A stretch of DNA of 64,000 nucleotides from Rhodovibrionaceae bacterium (GCA_028279885.1 JANQMX010000050.1:79272-143271); one strand, 5' to 3'. Counted from the stretch's first letter, positions 37,364-45,800 are shown. Numbers and translations are program-made. Notes: generated by a model from the letters alone, not told the origin.

Positions 37364-38343
37364 TGTTCGAGAGCACGCTGGAGAATCTGCCATTCGGCCT
37401 CGAACCAGTCGACTTCGCAGCGCTGTTGGCAGCACTGGGTGCTGTCAGCGTCTTTCTGCTCATCTGGTACGGCCTTATCGAGCGCGATCCGCTGCCCGCC
37501 CGTCTCAAGGCTCTTGATGAGCGTCGCATGGCGCTGCGGAGCGGACTGACCGACACGCGGCGCCGCAAATCCTTGGTCGACAAGGGCGACATCATGCGGC
37601 GGGTGGTCGACCGCTTGAAGCTTATGAGCACCAACACGGTCAAGAGCACGCGGGCCAAGTTGGCGCCGGCCGGCTTTCGCAGTCGCGATGCCATGGTCAC
37701 TTATCTTTTTGCCAAGTTCTGTCTACCGCTCGTCTTCGGCGTTGGCTCCGTCACCTGGCTTTACCTCGTAAACCCTTGGGACTTCCAGACGACGACATCG
37801 ATGGGTTTGAGCATGCTGATGGTCGGCCTCGGCTACCTAGCTCCGGATATCTACGTCAAGAATGCCGCTGACAAGCGCTTGCATATCATCCGCCGCAACC
37901 TGCCGGACGGCTTCGACCTCCTGGTCATTTGCGCCGAGGCGGGTCTCAGCCTCGATGCGGCACTCGACCGGGTATCGAAGGAAATGGCCCAGGCCTGCCC
38001 GGAGCTCACCGAGGAACTGGGGCTAACTGCTGTCGAGCTTGGCTTCCTTCCTGACCGCATGATGGCATTGGAGGCGCTGGCCGAACGGGTGCCCTTACCG
38101 ACCGTTCGGGCACTGATCAATACGCTGCAGCAGACCGAGCGCTATGGCACGCCGCTGGCGCAGTCCTTGCGCGTGCTCTCTGCTGAGATGCGACACGAGC
38201 GGATGATGAAGGCCGAGGAGAAGGCCGCGCGTCTGCCGGCCGTGCTGACAGTGCCGATGGTGATCTTTATCCTGCCGCCGCTGTTTATCGTGCTGATCGG
38301 CCCCGCGATTCTGCGGACGCTGGACGCGATCGGTGGCATGTAA
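37363..38343 (+). CDS. tadC: Tad inner-membrane platform protein TadC
   Basis: A 326-residue T2SSF-type protein, partner of TadB. It has an N-terminal helix (about 17-38), helices near 108-160, a GspF-like domain (NLPDGFDLLVICAEAGLSLDAAL, TLQQTERYGTPLAQSLRVL partly shown) and a C-terminal helix pair (VPMVIFILPPLFIVLIGPAIL). Its start overlaps the tadB stop in TGATG. It is the last gene of the run on this strand; tadD lies nearby on the other strand, and the prepilin peptidase and pseudopilin genes are not in the window. Confidence 0.93.
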   Translation: MFESTLENLPFGLEPVDFAALLAALGAVSVFLLIWYGLIERDPLPARLKALDERRMALRSGLTDTRRRKSLVDKGDIMRRVVDRLKLMSTNTVKSTRAKLAPAGFRSRDAMVTYLFAKFCLPLVFGVGSVTWLYLVNPWDFQTTTSMGLSMLMVGLGYLAPDIYVKNAADKRLHIIRRNLPDGFDLLVICAEAGLSLDAALDRVSKEMAQACPELTEELGLTAVELGFLPDRMMALEALAERVPLPTVRALINTLQQTERYGTPLAQSLRVLSAEMRHERMMKAEEKAARLPAVLTVPMVIFILPPLFIVLIGPAILRTLDAIGGM

Positions 38344-38539
38344 ACGGCTACTCTGCTCCAAGCGGCGACCAGCACGCTGCTTGGTATGCTGGTGATTGCC
38401 AGTGCCGGCGGGGTTGTCATCCTGCGCCGCTGACTCCTTGATCTCTTTGGTATCTCGACTTTTTGGCTTTGGGCTGCGCTGACGCGCTGCAGGCTCTTTG
38501 CATTTGGCGAGCCCTCTGCCAGCTTTCGACGTGGGCCTG

Positions 38540-38586
38540 ATCCGGCGCAGCGCGGCTCCGGAAGAGGCACAGCGAAGGAGACTAAG
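38540..38586 (+). repeat. Leader repeat copy 1, upstream of first PepSY gene
   Basis: ATCCGGCGCAG at 38540-38550 lies 47 bases before the ATG, and GAAGGAGACT lies at the ribosome binding site. The same two blocks with similar spacing recur before the second PepSY gene, so the leader was duplicated with the gene. Confidence 0.6.
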
Positions 38587-38877
38587 ATGACACGCACAAT
38601 CCGTTCGATGATCAACCGTAGGGCCTTGGCCCTATCGCTGGCGGCATCCCTGGTCGCCGGCACGGCGCTGGCGACCGATTTGGTTCCCGGAACCCAAATA
38701 GGGACCTCGGCGCTCGAGATCGTCTCTGCCCTGGCGGCGCAGGGCTATGAAGTGATCGAGTACGAGCATGAGACGGACGAGATCGAGGTTGAGGCGGAAA
38801 AGGACGGCCAGCGCCTGAAACTGGAGATCAACCCGACGAACGGAGAGATTACGAAGGTCAAGGCAAGGAGCAGATAG
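38587..38877 (+). CDS. PepSY-like exported protein, copy 1
   Basis: A 96-residue exported protein. A signal peptide covers about residues 1-29 (ALSLAASLVAGTALA). The mature part resembles a PepSY domain: IVSALAAQGYEVIEYEHETDEIEVEAEKDG (partly shown) followed by LEINPTNGEITKV. PepSY proteins are small periplasmic domains that often inhibit proteases or accompany membrane redox proteins. It is a clear paralogue of the protein at 39675, sharing most of the mature sequence. AGGAG precedes the ATG. Confidence 0.8.
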   Translation: MTRTIRSMINRRALALSLAASLVAGTALATDLVPGTQIGTSALEIVSALAAQGYEVIEYEHETDEIEVEAEKDGQRLKLEINPTNGEITKVKARSR

Positions 38878-39104
38878 CACGGCCGAGCAAACCTAGGGCC
38901 AGACGAACTGCGGTCCGCTGAGCCGTCTCCTACCTCGGTTCAGGCCATTTGCCACCGATGCGATTGCGCGGTGTTCTGCCATCAAACTGCAACTAAAGGA
39001 GGGCGGTTTCACACTTCTCACGAGATCATATTCTCGTTACTGTTTTCCGGTCGAAAAGACGCCAAACGGGGTGCTCAGCGGGGCTCGAAAGACAGGAGGA
39101 AGGC

Positions 39105-39506
39105 ATGACAGGGGTGTTTTGTCGGAAAGCTATGACGTTGGTGGTTGCAAGTGTTGCGGCGCTAGCCGTCAGCGCACCTGCGGTCTTGGCCCAAAGTGAA
39201 TATCCATCGGGATTCAATCTCCGAAAGGGTATGGGGCAAGGCGGAACCGGCGCTTATGGCTCCTTCGATCTCAATGCCGGTCAGAAGCAGACCATATCCA
39301 ACCTGAAGGGCGATCGGCTGCATCGCATCTGCATCAGCGGCAGCTCGATCAATGTCATGGCCAACGGCAATGTCTTTGCAATCGACAGTGGCGATTGCAT
39401 CGACATTGAAGCCAGTTCGGTCGAGGTCGAGAATCCTTCGGGCGGTGGCGAAGCGATCGGCACCTATGAGAGCTATCCAGTGGGGCCGCGTCGGCGGCAG
39501 CAATAG
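39105..39506 (+). CDS. Secreted hypothetical protein
   Basis: A 133-residue protein with a signal peptide (MTLVVASVAALAVSAPAVLAQ, cut after LAQ). The mature part is about 103 residues, glycine-rich at first (GMGQGGTGAYGSF), with two cysteines (RICISG and GDCIDI) spaced for a disulfide and a short basic tail PRRRQQ. The pattern of short strands suggests a small beta-rich domain. I do not recognise the family. AGGAGG lies about 5 bases before the ATG. It sits between the two PepSY paralogues. Confidence 0.7.
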   Translation: MTGVFCRKAMTLVVASVAALAVSAPAVLAQSEYPSGFNLRKGMGQGGTGAYGSFDLNAGQKQTISNLKGDRLHRICISGSSINVMANGNVFAIDSGDCIDIEASSVEVENPSGGGEAIGTYESYPVGPRRRQQ

Positions 39507-39551
39507 CGGAAATCACTGCCGGCAATTCAGTATCGTACTTTGTGCACGCTC

Positions 39552-39594
39552 ATAAGCAGACGCTTACACGCTTGGTCGTAAGCCGTCTGCTTAT
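39552..39594. repeat. Large inverted repeat between the secreted protein and second PepSY gene
   Basis: Arms of 16 and 17 bases (39552-39567 and 39578-39594) pair perfectly except for one bulged G, around a 10-base loop. Arm sequence is ATAAGCAGACG-CTTAC. No T run follows, so it does not look like an ordinary terminator. It lies 81 bases before the PepSY start and could be an operator or an RNA structure controlling the PepSY-cytochrome-LuxR unit. Confidence 0.7.
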
Positions 39595-39628
39595 CGAGCG
39601 CCGCCTGTCGGTCTCCGAAGTTTGCTTC

Positions 39629-39674
39629 ATCCGGCGCAGACCTGCCCGGGAAAAGCGAATGGAAGGAGACTTAC
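39629..39674 (+). repeat. Leader repeat copy 2, upstream of second PepSY gene
   Basis: ATCCGGCGCAG at 39629-39639 lies 46 bases before the ATG, with GAAGGAGACT at the ribosome binding site, matching the leader of the first PepSY gene. Confidence 0.6.
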
Positions 39675-39962
39675 ATGTCACGCACAGTCAACTCGATGGT
39701 TGGTCCCAAAATCCTGGCGCTCTCAATGGCGGCCGTCTTGGCAGCCGGCACGGCGTTGGCTGCCAATCTGGCCCCGGGCGTCAAGCTCGGCACATCGGCG
39801 CAAGAGATTTCCTCCGCCCTCGCGGCGCAGGGCTATGAAGTCCTGAAGTACGAACGCGAGGACGATGAAATCGAAGTCTATGTGCGGAAGGACGGTCGGC
39901 GCTTCGAGCTGGAAATCGATCCCACCACGGGTCAGATCCTGGAGGTGGAGGACGAGGGCTGA
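39675..39962 (+). CDS. PepSY-like exported protein, copy 2
   Basis: A 95-residue paralogue of the protein at 38587, with the same layout: signal peptide ending GTALAAN, then ISSALAAQGYEVLKYERED, a basic/acidic hairpin and LEIDPTTGQILEVEDEG. Its TGA overlaps the start of the broken cytochrome b gene (TGATG), so the two were translationally coupled. Linkage with a membrane cytochrome and a LuxR-type protein suggests a periplasmic sensor or redox accessory role, which is inference. Confidence 0.8.
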   Translation: MSRTVNSMVGPKILALSMAAVLAAGTALAANLAPGVKLGTSAQEISSALAAQGYEVLKYEREDDEIEVYVRKDGRRFELEIDPTTGQILEVEDEG

Positions 39963-40596
39963 TGGCCGGAGCGGCCGCTGACAGCAATGCCGCCGAGCGG
40001 GTCTCCGAGTTCAAGACTTGGGACCCGCTCGTTCGCCTCACCCAATAGGGCATTGCCGCCGCGGCTCTGCTCAACGGCTTACTGGTTGAGGATGGCTCGC
40101 TAGTTCACGTCCGGCTCGGCTATGGGGCTCTCGCCTTGCTGGCGTTGCGGCTCATCTGGGGCTGCTGGGCACGGAGGAGGCCCGCTTCTCTTCTTTTCCC
40201 CCAAGCTTCAGTACAGCCGTCCGTCACGCCGCCGATCTCCTGGCTGGCAAGCGGCAACTACATCGCTCTTACAATCCGCTTGGGGCTCTGATGGTTTACG
40301 CACTGTGGGGCACACTTGCTGTGGTCTTGCTGACCGGCGTGATGCTGGAAAGTGCTCCCTTTCCGGACAGGAGCTCGGCCTATGAGGTCGCATCGCGCTT
40401 CGATGCCGCCGAAGCTGAGGAGGCCGGGGGCCCTTTGAGCGAAATTGTCGAGGAGATCCATGAAGCGGCCGCCGACTTCCTGCTCTTCCTTGCCGCCCTG
40501 CATGTCGGCGGCGTGTTGCTGCAATCGCGTCTCGGTGGTGCTAGCCTCATCCGCAGAATGACGACTGTGTCGAAGAGCGATCAAGGCAGCGGATGA
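39962..40596 (+). pseudogene. Cytochrome b561-like membrane protein, broken by stop and frameshift
   Basis: From ATG 39962 the frame reads TWDPLVRLTQ then a TAG at 40046-40048, where the family has LTHWG; CAC TGG appears as CAA TAG, which also removes a likely haem-ligand histidine. The frame continues GIAAAALLNGLLVEDGS up to about 40161, where one base seems to be missing (GGCTGCTGG for GGCCTGCTGG) and homology moves to the frame ending at 40596 (GTEEARFSSFPPSFS, then NPLGALMVYALWG and FLAALHVGGVLL). An ORF from 40291 covers only the last 101 residues. Its end overlaps the LuxR-type gene start (ATGA). Sequencing error is possible, but two lesions are needed. Confidence 0.75.
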
Positions 40597-41192
40597 CAGG
40601 CGTGAAGCCACAGGACATAAGGGGCCGATCGGACGTCAGGCCCATGCGGCGAGAGAAGGGGTGGGCAACCGGGCTTGCCCTCGTTCTAGCGGTGCAGGCG
40701 TTTTGCGCGGTGTTCTTCGTAGCCGACGTCGTGGTCGATTTTCACTGGGTGGGTCTGGACCTCCATCATGCCTTCGAGGCAGTGGTGGCACTTGCTCTCG
40801 TCGCCGGCGTCATCTTTGGCGGGTTGGAAATGCGGCGAACGCTTGAGCGCATGCGCCGAGCCGAGGCCGCTCTTTCGCTCGCGTCTGGGGCGTTTGGCCA
40901 GATGATCGATACCTACTTTGAGCGGTGGGGGCTGACGCCAGCGGAAGGCGAGGTCGCTTTGCTCGCTCTGAAAGGTTTCGAGGTGTCGGAGATTGCCGGC
41001 TTGCGGGGCGCGGCCAACGGCACCGTACGCGCGCAGTTGGCCCGGGTCTACGCAAAGGCCGGTGTTTCCAATCGGACACAGCTTGTCTGTTTGTTTATCG
41101 AGGACTTGCTCGATAGTCCGCTCACGGGCGCAGACATCGCGCAAAAGGCAGATTTAGGCGCCGAGCGCCGGAGTGGCGCGGTCTCCGGCTGA
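40593..41192 (+). CDS. Membrane-anchored LuxR-type HTH regulator
   Basis: A 199-residue protein. Two membrane helices (about 32-53 and 62-82) are followed by a short coiled segment and a LuxR/GerE helix-turn-helix (about 112-170: WGLTPAEGEVALLALKGFEVSEIAGLRG, NGTVRAQLARVYAKAGVSNRTQLV, both partly shown). The DNA-binding domain would face the cytoplasm. It overlaps the broken cytochrome b gene and probably reads a membrane or periplasmic signal with PepSY and the cytochrome. The helix pair plus LuxR arrangement is known in alphaproteobacteria; the signal is unknown. Confidence 0.85.
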   Translation: MTGVKPQDIRGRSDVRPMRREKGWATGLALVLAVQAFCAVFFVADVVVDFHWVGLDLHHAFEAVVALALVAGVIFGGLEMRRTLERMRRAEAALSLASGAFGQMIDTYFERWGLTPAEGEVALLALKGFEVSEIAGLRGAANGTVRAQLARVYAKAGVSNRTQLVCLFIEDLLDSPLTGADIAQKADLGAERRSGAVSG

Positions 41193-41205
41193 CTGCGCTT
41201 TCGGC

Positions 41206-42732
41206 CTAGTTTGCCGAGCTCTCTGTGCCGGCCTTGAAAAGGGTGACGGGCGGCTGTTCGGCCTGCAGGTCACTGCGACTCGAAGCTGCCGGGCTTGGAA
41301 GCGGCGAGGCATGGTAGGTCAGCTCGGCGAGCAAGATCAGGCTGCCGCTATCCTGGCTGTCAGCAAGGTTCGCAGCCTCGTCTGAGCCCTTCTGAGTAAC
41401 TGGATGGGCGGCGGCCTCGGCTAGCTTCGGAGGGGCGCTGCCAGTCGCTTTATCCGAGGCTTTTCTCGGGCTTGGACCGCTGTCCTCGGTCGGTTTCGAG
41501 CCCTTGCTGCCTTTTCTGCTCTCGTCGCCGGCAGGCAGCGGAGGCGCGATTGCGGCCGTGGTCTCGCCTGCGAGGGTGTTGGCCGTTGCATGCGGGGTTG
41601 TCCCAAGGCCGGGCTTCGTGGCGGTCGCCCGAGCGGCTTCGGGGCGTGTAGCGGTGGGCGCCTGGGAGGGTTTCTTTGCCTTGGCGGTGGGCTTCGGCTC
41701 GCTCGCTGCTGGCTTAGTGTCCTTCGGCGGTATAGGCGCGCGCGCCTCATTGCGCGTTGCGGTGGTCGGTTTGGACGCTGAATTCTTAGCCGTTGCCTTT
41801 CCGGCGGGAGTCAGGGGCTTTGGTGCCGGCTCCTCGGCCTCGGCTGTGGCCGGAGCGGGTGGGGGCGCAACCGACTCCACGGGCGGTCGCGCCAGACTGC
41901 TCAACTGGCGCGGGAACTGCTGAGAGCGAAAGTAGGCCATGTTCTGCTGCATGCTCGGGCGATCGAGATCGTGCGACATCATCTCGGCCGCCTCGCGCAG
42001 CTTGCCTGCCAGGCCGTAAGCTAAAGCAAGATTGTGCCGGTGCCGCGCCGTGGTGCCTGGCAGATCGACGGCAAACTGCAGCACTTCGATGGCATCATCG
42101 AAACGGCCGGCCCGGGTCAGAGAGTGACCCAGATTGTTCAAAAGCGAGGTATTGCGCGGCGCGAACGACAAGCCGGAACGGAAGGTTTCTTGCGCTTGCT
42201 CGTGATCGCCCATGAGATCGTAGGAGACGCCGAGGCCGATGAGGCCCTCGATATTGTCCGGCTGCTCTTCGACCAGTCGCTGGAACTGCAGGCTGGCCGC
42301 ATAAGGTCGATTGAGACCGATCAGGCTGCGCGCCAGTCCGAGACGTGCCTCGACGTCCGTCTCGTCCATAGCCAGGAGTGACTTGTAGGCTTCCGATGCT
42401 TCCAGCGGATGGCCCATCTTAAGCAAAACCGGGCCTAGGCGACGGAGAGGCACTTTGGCATCGGGGCGCTGGAAATGGGCCTCGCGATAAAGCACGGCCG
42501 CGGTGCCAAGCTCACCTTTGGCCGCTGTGGTGTCGGCGACCTCCAGCAGCTGCTCCCAGGATCTGCCGGCCTCGACTGAACTGGGTACGCCTGCTGTCAT
42601 CGAAGCGCCCGCCGCTGGACGGGAGGGGGAGTCCATGTTGGCACAGCCGGCCAGCAAGGCAGCGCTCGACATCAACGCGGCCAGCAGGCGGTGTTTGGGC
42701 TTGGAGCGGCGTAGCTGCAGGCGTTCGAGCAT
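41206..42732 (-). CDS. TadD-like TPR lipoprotein
   Basis: A 508-residue lipoprotein; the signal from ATG 42732 ends in lipobox LLAGC. Residues about 60-255 are TPR repeats (GRSWEQLLEVADTTAAKGELG, PLRRLGPVLLKMGHPLEASEAYKSL partly shown), matching the TadD pilotin-like protein of Flp pilus systems. Residues about 275-480 are a Lys/Pro/Ala/Thr-rich disordered tail, longer than in usual TadD. A TTG 11 codons upstream is in frame but less likely. It is on the opposite strand to the tad genes 3 kb away. The TadD role is inferred from TPRs and location. Confidence 0.75.
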   Translation of the reverse strand: MLERLQLRRSKPKHRLLAALMSSAALLAGCANMDSPSRPAAGASMTAGVPSSVEAGRSWEQLLEVADTTAAKGELGTAAVLYREAHFQRPDAKVPLRRLGPVLLKMGHPLEASEAYKSLLAMDETDVEARLGLARSLIGLNRPYAASLQFQRLVEEQPDNIEGLIGLGVSYDLMGDHEQAQETFRSGLSFAPRNTSLLNNLGHSLTRAGRFDDAIEVLQFAVDLPGTTARHRHNLALAYGLAGKLREAAEMMSHDLDRPSMQQNMAYFRSQQFPRQLSSLARPPVESVAPPPAPATAEAEEPAPKPLTPAGKATAKNSASKPTTATRNEARAPIPPKDTKPAASEPKPTAKAKKPSQAPTATRPEAARATATKPGLGTTPHATANTLAGETTAAIAPPLPAGDESRKGSKGSKPTEDSGPSPRKASDKATGSAPPKLAEAAAHPVTQKGSDEAANLADSQDSGSLILLAELTYHASPLPSPAASSRSDLQAEQPPVTLFKAGTESSAN

Positions 42733-42873
42733 CTCTTTACACCTCGGGAAACTGAGGGATTTCAAGCTTCAAGGCGCTGGGAGGGGCAGCGGCTCAGCCT
42801 CACCATTCTAGGAGCGTATTGCCGTAGGGAGTATTGAGCTTCGCAGTTAAGATAGCCTGAATTGGCTGGCTTC

Positions 42874-42908
42874 GGCTGCGGCTGCGGCTGCGGCTGCGGC
42901 TGCGGCTG
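42874..42908. repeat. GGCTGC hexanucleotide tandem repeat
   Basis: Five perfect GGCTGC units plus a partial sixth, between the tadD-like and DUF2336 genes and upstream of the tadD-like start. In one minus-strand frame it would read Gln-Pro repeats, but no gene structure supports a protein there. Slippage could vary the spacing of the tadD-like promoter. Confidence 0.9.
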
Positions 42909-43017
42909 GGCGCGAGGGGCTAAGCCTTTGGCGGCAAAGCGCAAGACCTTAGCGCTTTCCTAACCGAGCTCTCCATAAGCTCCCAGTCCCGATTTATGCA
43001 GACAGGGGGCTGCCAAG

Positions 43018-44196
43018 ATGTCGGATCAAGCACTTACGGTCGCCGACGTGCACGCGCTGCAGCGCGATCCTACGGCTGAGGGCCGTATCGGCGTACTCTC
43101 TAAAATTGTCTCGCAAATGGAAGGGCAGGCGCTTGCCGAGAACGAACAACAGCTTGCCTATAGCATCCTGGAAAAACTCGCCGGCGACGTCGAGGAAGCG
43201 GTTCGTAGTGCCCTGGCCTGGCAGATCTGCAATTCGCCGATGCTCTCCCCGGAACTGGCCAAGAGGCTTGCGCGGGACGTGGCGTCCGTCGCTCAACCGG
43301 TTCTGCAGCACGCCGATTGTCTCGATGACTCTTTCCTTGTCGAGGTGATCAAGGAAGGCGACGAAGACAAGCAAATCGCTATCGCCTTGCGCCCGGAGGT
43401 CTCCGAAGACGTGAGCGAGGCCTTGGTCGATACCGAGAGCGCGCAAGTCGTCCTTAATTTGATGCGAAACGAAGGCGCCCGCTTTTCCGACGAGACACTC
43501 GATCGGGCCTGGGACAGCCATTCAGGCTCGTCGGAGATCGTCGAAGCCATGGCGGCACGCGAGGGGCTGCCGGGCGAACTGGTCGAACGCATGGTGTTCA
43601 AGGTCTCGGAGTGTATCCGCAAGAACCTGGTGGCGCGCTATCGGGTTTCTCCCGTGGTTCTGCGGTCTTTGGTGGAGAACGCCAGAGAGTCGGTAACCAT
43701 GCAGCTCATCAAGCCCTTGGTTGCGGAAGGTGCCAACCTGGAGTCGCTGGTTGCGCATATGCTGTTGTCGAACCGCCTGACGCCCTCGGTCTTGTTCCGC
43801 GGCCTTTGCTCCGGGGACCTGAATTTCTTCTTTCATGCGCTGTCCGCGCGCGGGCGAGTCAGCCTGGCCAATGTACGCCGTCTGGCGATCAAGGGCGGGG
43901 ACAAGGGACTGCGGGCTCTGCTGGAGCGTTCCGACGTCACCGGGAGCATTACCTTGCTGTTCGAGACGGCGATGGAGGTGGTGCGCGAGACGGGCTATCA
44001 GGAAGGCAGCGCGGCATCCCGGGCCCAATTCCAGATCGCCGTTCTCGCAAGGCTTTACCGCGAATTCAACGGTGATGAAGATGAGCGTATCCAGGAGCTC
44101 CTGCTCCAGGCCTTTGACGGCAAGTCGGACGAGCTGATCGGCCAGGCGCTAGAGATGAGCGAGGACGTGCCGGCGTTGGAACGCTTGGCGAGCTAG
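43018..44196 (+). CDS. DUF2336 domain-containing protein
   Basis: A 392-residue soluble, all-helical protein of the DUF2336 family, common in Rhodospirillales and Caulobacterales; the repeated segments (LAKRLARDVASVAQPVL, ISEDVSEALVDTE-like, ERMVFKVSECIRKNLVARY) suggest HEAT-like repeats. No enzyme motif is visible. Function is unknown; members are often found near signalling or surface genes. A GGGGG-rich site lies about 9 bases before the ATG. Confidence 0.85.
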   Translation: MSDQALTVADVHALQRDPTAEGRIGVLSKIVSQMEGQALAENEQQLAYSILEKLAGDVEEAVRSALAWQICNSPMLSPELAKRLARDVASVAQPVLQHADCLDDSFLVEVIKEGDEDKQIAIALRPEVSEDVSEALVDTESAQVVLNLMRNEGARFSDETLDRAWDSHSGSSEIVEAMAAREGLPGELVERMVFKVSECIRKNLVARYRVSPVVLRSLVENARESVTMQLIKPLVAEGANLESLVAHMLLSNRLTPSVLFRGLCSGDLNFFFHALSARGRVSLANVRRLAIKGGDKGLRALLERSDVTGSITLLFETAMEVVRETGYQEGSAASRAQFQIAVLARLYREFNGDEDERIQELLLQAFDGKSDELIGQALEMSEDVPALERLAS

Positions 44197-44249
44197 CGGA
44201 AAGGCTCTAAGACCCGCCGAGGCGTGACTGCGGTTCGGCGGGAGGCAGC

Positions 44250-45800
44250 GTGGCGAGCGGGCAGGCGGTAGAGCCGGCAGGACAGGACGAAGCAATCGCC
44301 TTCCTGTCTGACCCAGATCATTATCCCGACGGCGTCGACAACGTGGTTCGGATCGACACCCACGCGGCGGTGATCTTCCTTGTCGGTGACCGTGCTTACA
44401 AGATGAAGCGACAAGTGCGCTTCAGCTTTCTCGATTTCACCACACTGCCGCAGCGGGAGCGGGCGATACGCGCGGAGCTGGCGCTCAATCGCGCCAACGC
44501 GCCAGACATCTACCTCGAGGTCGAAGCCTTGCGGCGACAGCCGGGCGGTGGTCTTGCCTTCGATGCCGATGGGCCGGCAGTCGAGTGGCTTCTGGTCATG
44601 CGGCGCTTTGACGAGACCCAGACTTTGGATCGTGTCAGTGAGCGCGAAAGTCTGTCTCGCGCTTTGCTCGATGACCTGAGTGATGCGGTCCTCGTCTATC
44701 ATCGCGAAGCACCGGTTTTGGCTCCGCCTTTCGGCGGGGCGGAGGCGGTCGAGCGCCTGATCGCGGAAAATGGCGTCGATCTCGCAGCTTGGCCGGAGCT
44801 TTTTCCGCCCGAGATGACCGCAGCGCTGCAGAGCGAGACGCAGCGCTGGCTGGACCGGCTGCGCGGTCGGCTCGATCGCCGCAGGACCGAGGGGCGGGTG
44901 CGGCGGTGCCACGGCGACCTGCATCTTGGCAACATCGTCCGCTGGCGGGGCCGGCCGTTGCTTTTCGACTGTATCGAGTTCAGCGAAGAGATCGCCGGCA
45001 TCGATATCTTCTACGATCTCGCCTTCCTGCTCATGGACCTTGTTCATCGCGGCCTGGTCGCCGAAGCCAATCAGGTGCTCAATCGCTATCTGCTCTTCGC
45101 CGACGACTATGAGGGTTTGGCGGCTTTGCCGCTCTTTCTCTCGCTGCGCGCAACGGTCCGGGCGAAGGTCTCGGCACCGGCCGCTGCCGCACAGACGGAT
45201 CTCGCGACGGCACGCCACCTTAGAGAAGAAGCCGCAACTTACTTTGCCGAAGCACGAAACTACCTGGCGCCGGCTCCCGCGCGTTTGGTCGTGCTCGGCG
45301 GTCTATCCGGCACCGGCAAGTCGACCTTGGCCGCCCGCCTTGCCCCATATCTTGGATCAGCCCCCGGCGCCGTCTGGCTGCGCAGCGACAGCCTGCGTAA
45401 GGTGCTGCTTGGCAAGCCGCTGGACGCGCCGCTCGGTAAGGAGTCGTACGCCGCGAACGTCACAGAGCGTGTGTATGGCGAGCTGTGCGCCCGGGCCGAG
45501 CGCTCGCTTACGGCGGGACGCTGTGTCTTGATCGACGCCGTGCATGGCCGGCCGGCGGAGCGCGACGCCCTTGAGGCGCTTGCCGAACGGCTGGGCGTGC
45601 CCTTTCAGGGCCTGTGGCTCGACGCACCGCTCGACGTGCGCACGGAACGGGTCGGTGCACGTCGCGGTGATGCGTCCGATGCCGATGCTGCCGTCGTTGC
45701 GCAGCAGGAAGCCTACGACCTTGGAGAGATCGGCTGGGCACGTCTCGATGCCGGCCAGCCTCTTGCCCGCCTGGAGGAGCAGGCAAGAAACCTGCTCTAA
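44250..45800 (+). CDS. Bifunctional aminoglycoside phosphotransferase-like/AAA ATPase
   Basis: A 516-residue fusion. The N-terminal half is an APH-type kinase fold with the Brenner motif CHGDLHLGNIV and FDCIEF as DFG equivalent. The C-terminal half is a P-loop kinase with Walker A GGLSGTGKST near residue 350 and a Walker-B-like VLIDAVHGRPAERDAL. Widespread in proteobacteria; usually annotated for potential antibiotic phosphorylation but with no demonstrated resistance role, so I would not call it a resistance gene. GTG start with GGGAGG. Its 3' end overlaps the convergent oxygenase gene by 4 bases. Confidence 0.88.
   Translation: MASGQAVEPAGQDEAIAFLSDPDHYPDGVDNVVRIDTHAAVIFLVGDRAYKMKRQVRFSFLDFTTLPQRERAIRAELALNRANAPDIYLEVEALRRQPGGGLAFDADGPAVEWLLVMRRFDETQTLDRVSERESLSRALLDDLSDAVLVYHREAPVLAPPFGGAEAVERLIAENGVDLAAWPELFPPEMTAALQSETQRWLDRLRGRLDRRRTEGRVRRCHGDLHLGNIVRWRGRPLLFDCIEFSEEIAGIDIFYDLAFLLMDLVHRGLVAEANQVLNRYLLFADDYEGLAALPLFLSLRATVRAKVSAPAAAAQTDLATARHLREEAATYFAEARNYLAPAPARLVVLGGLSGTGKSTLAARLAPYLGSAPGAVWLRSDSLRKVLLGKPLDAPLGKESYAANVTERVYGELCARAERSLTAGRCVLIDAVHGRPAERDALEALAERLGVPFQGLWLDAPLDVRTERVGARRGDASDADAAVVAQQEAYDLGEIGWARLDAGQPLARLEEQARNLL

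Noticed and set aside
42762..42944. Short minus-strand frame encoding Gln-Pro repeats
   Set aside because: The repeat comes from the GGCTGC microsatellite; no ribosome site or homology supports a peptide.
44250..45800. Antibiotic resistance gene (aminoglycoside phosphotransferase)
   Set aside because: The APH-like fold fused to an AAA-type kinase is widespread and has no shown resistance role, so resistance was not called.
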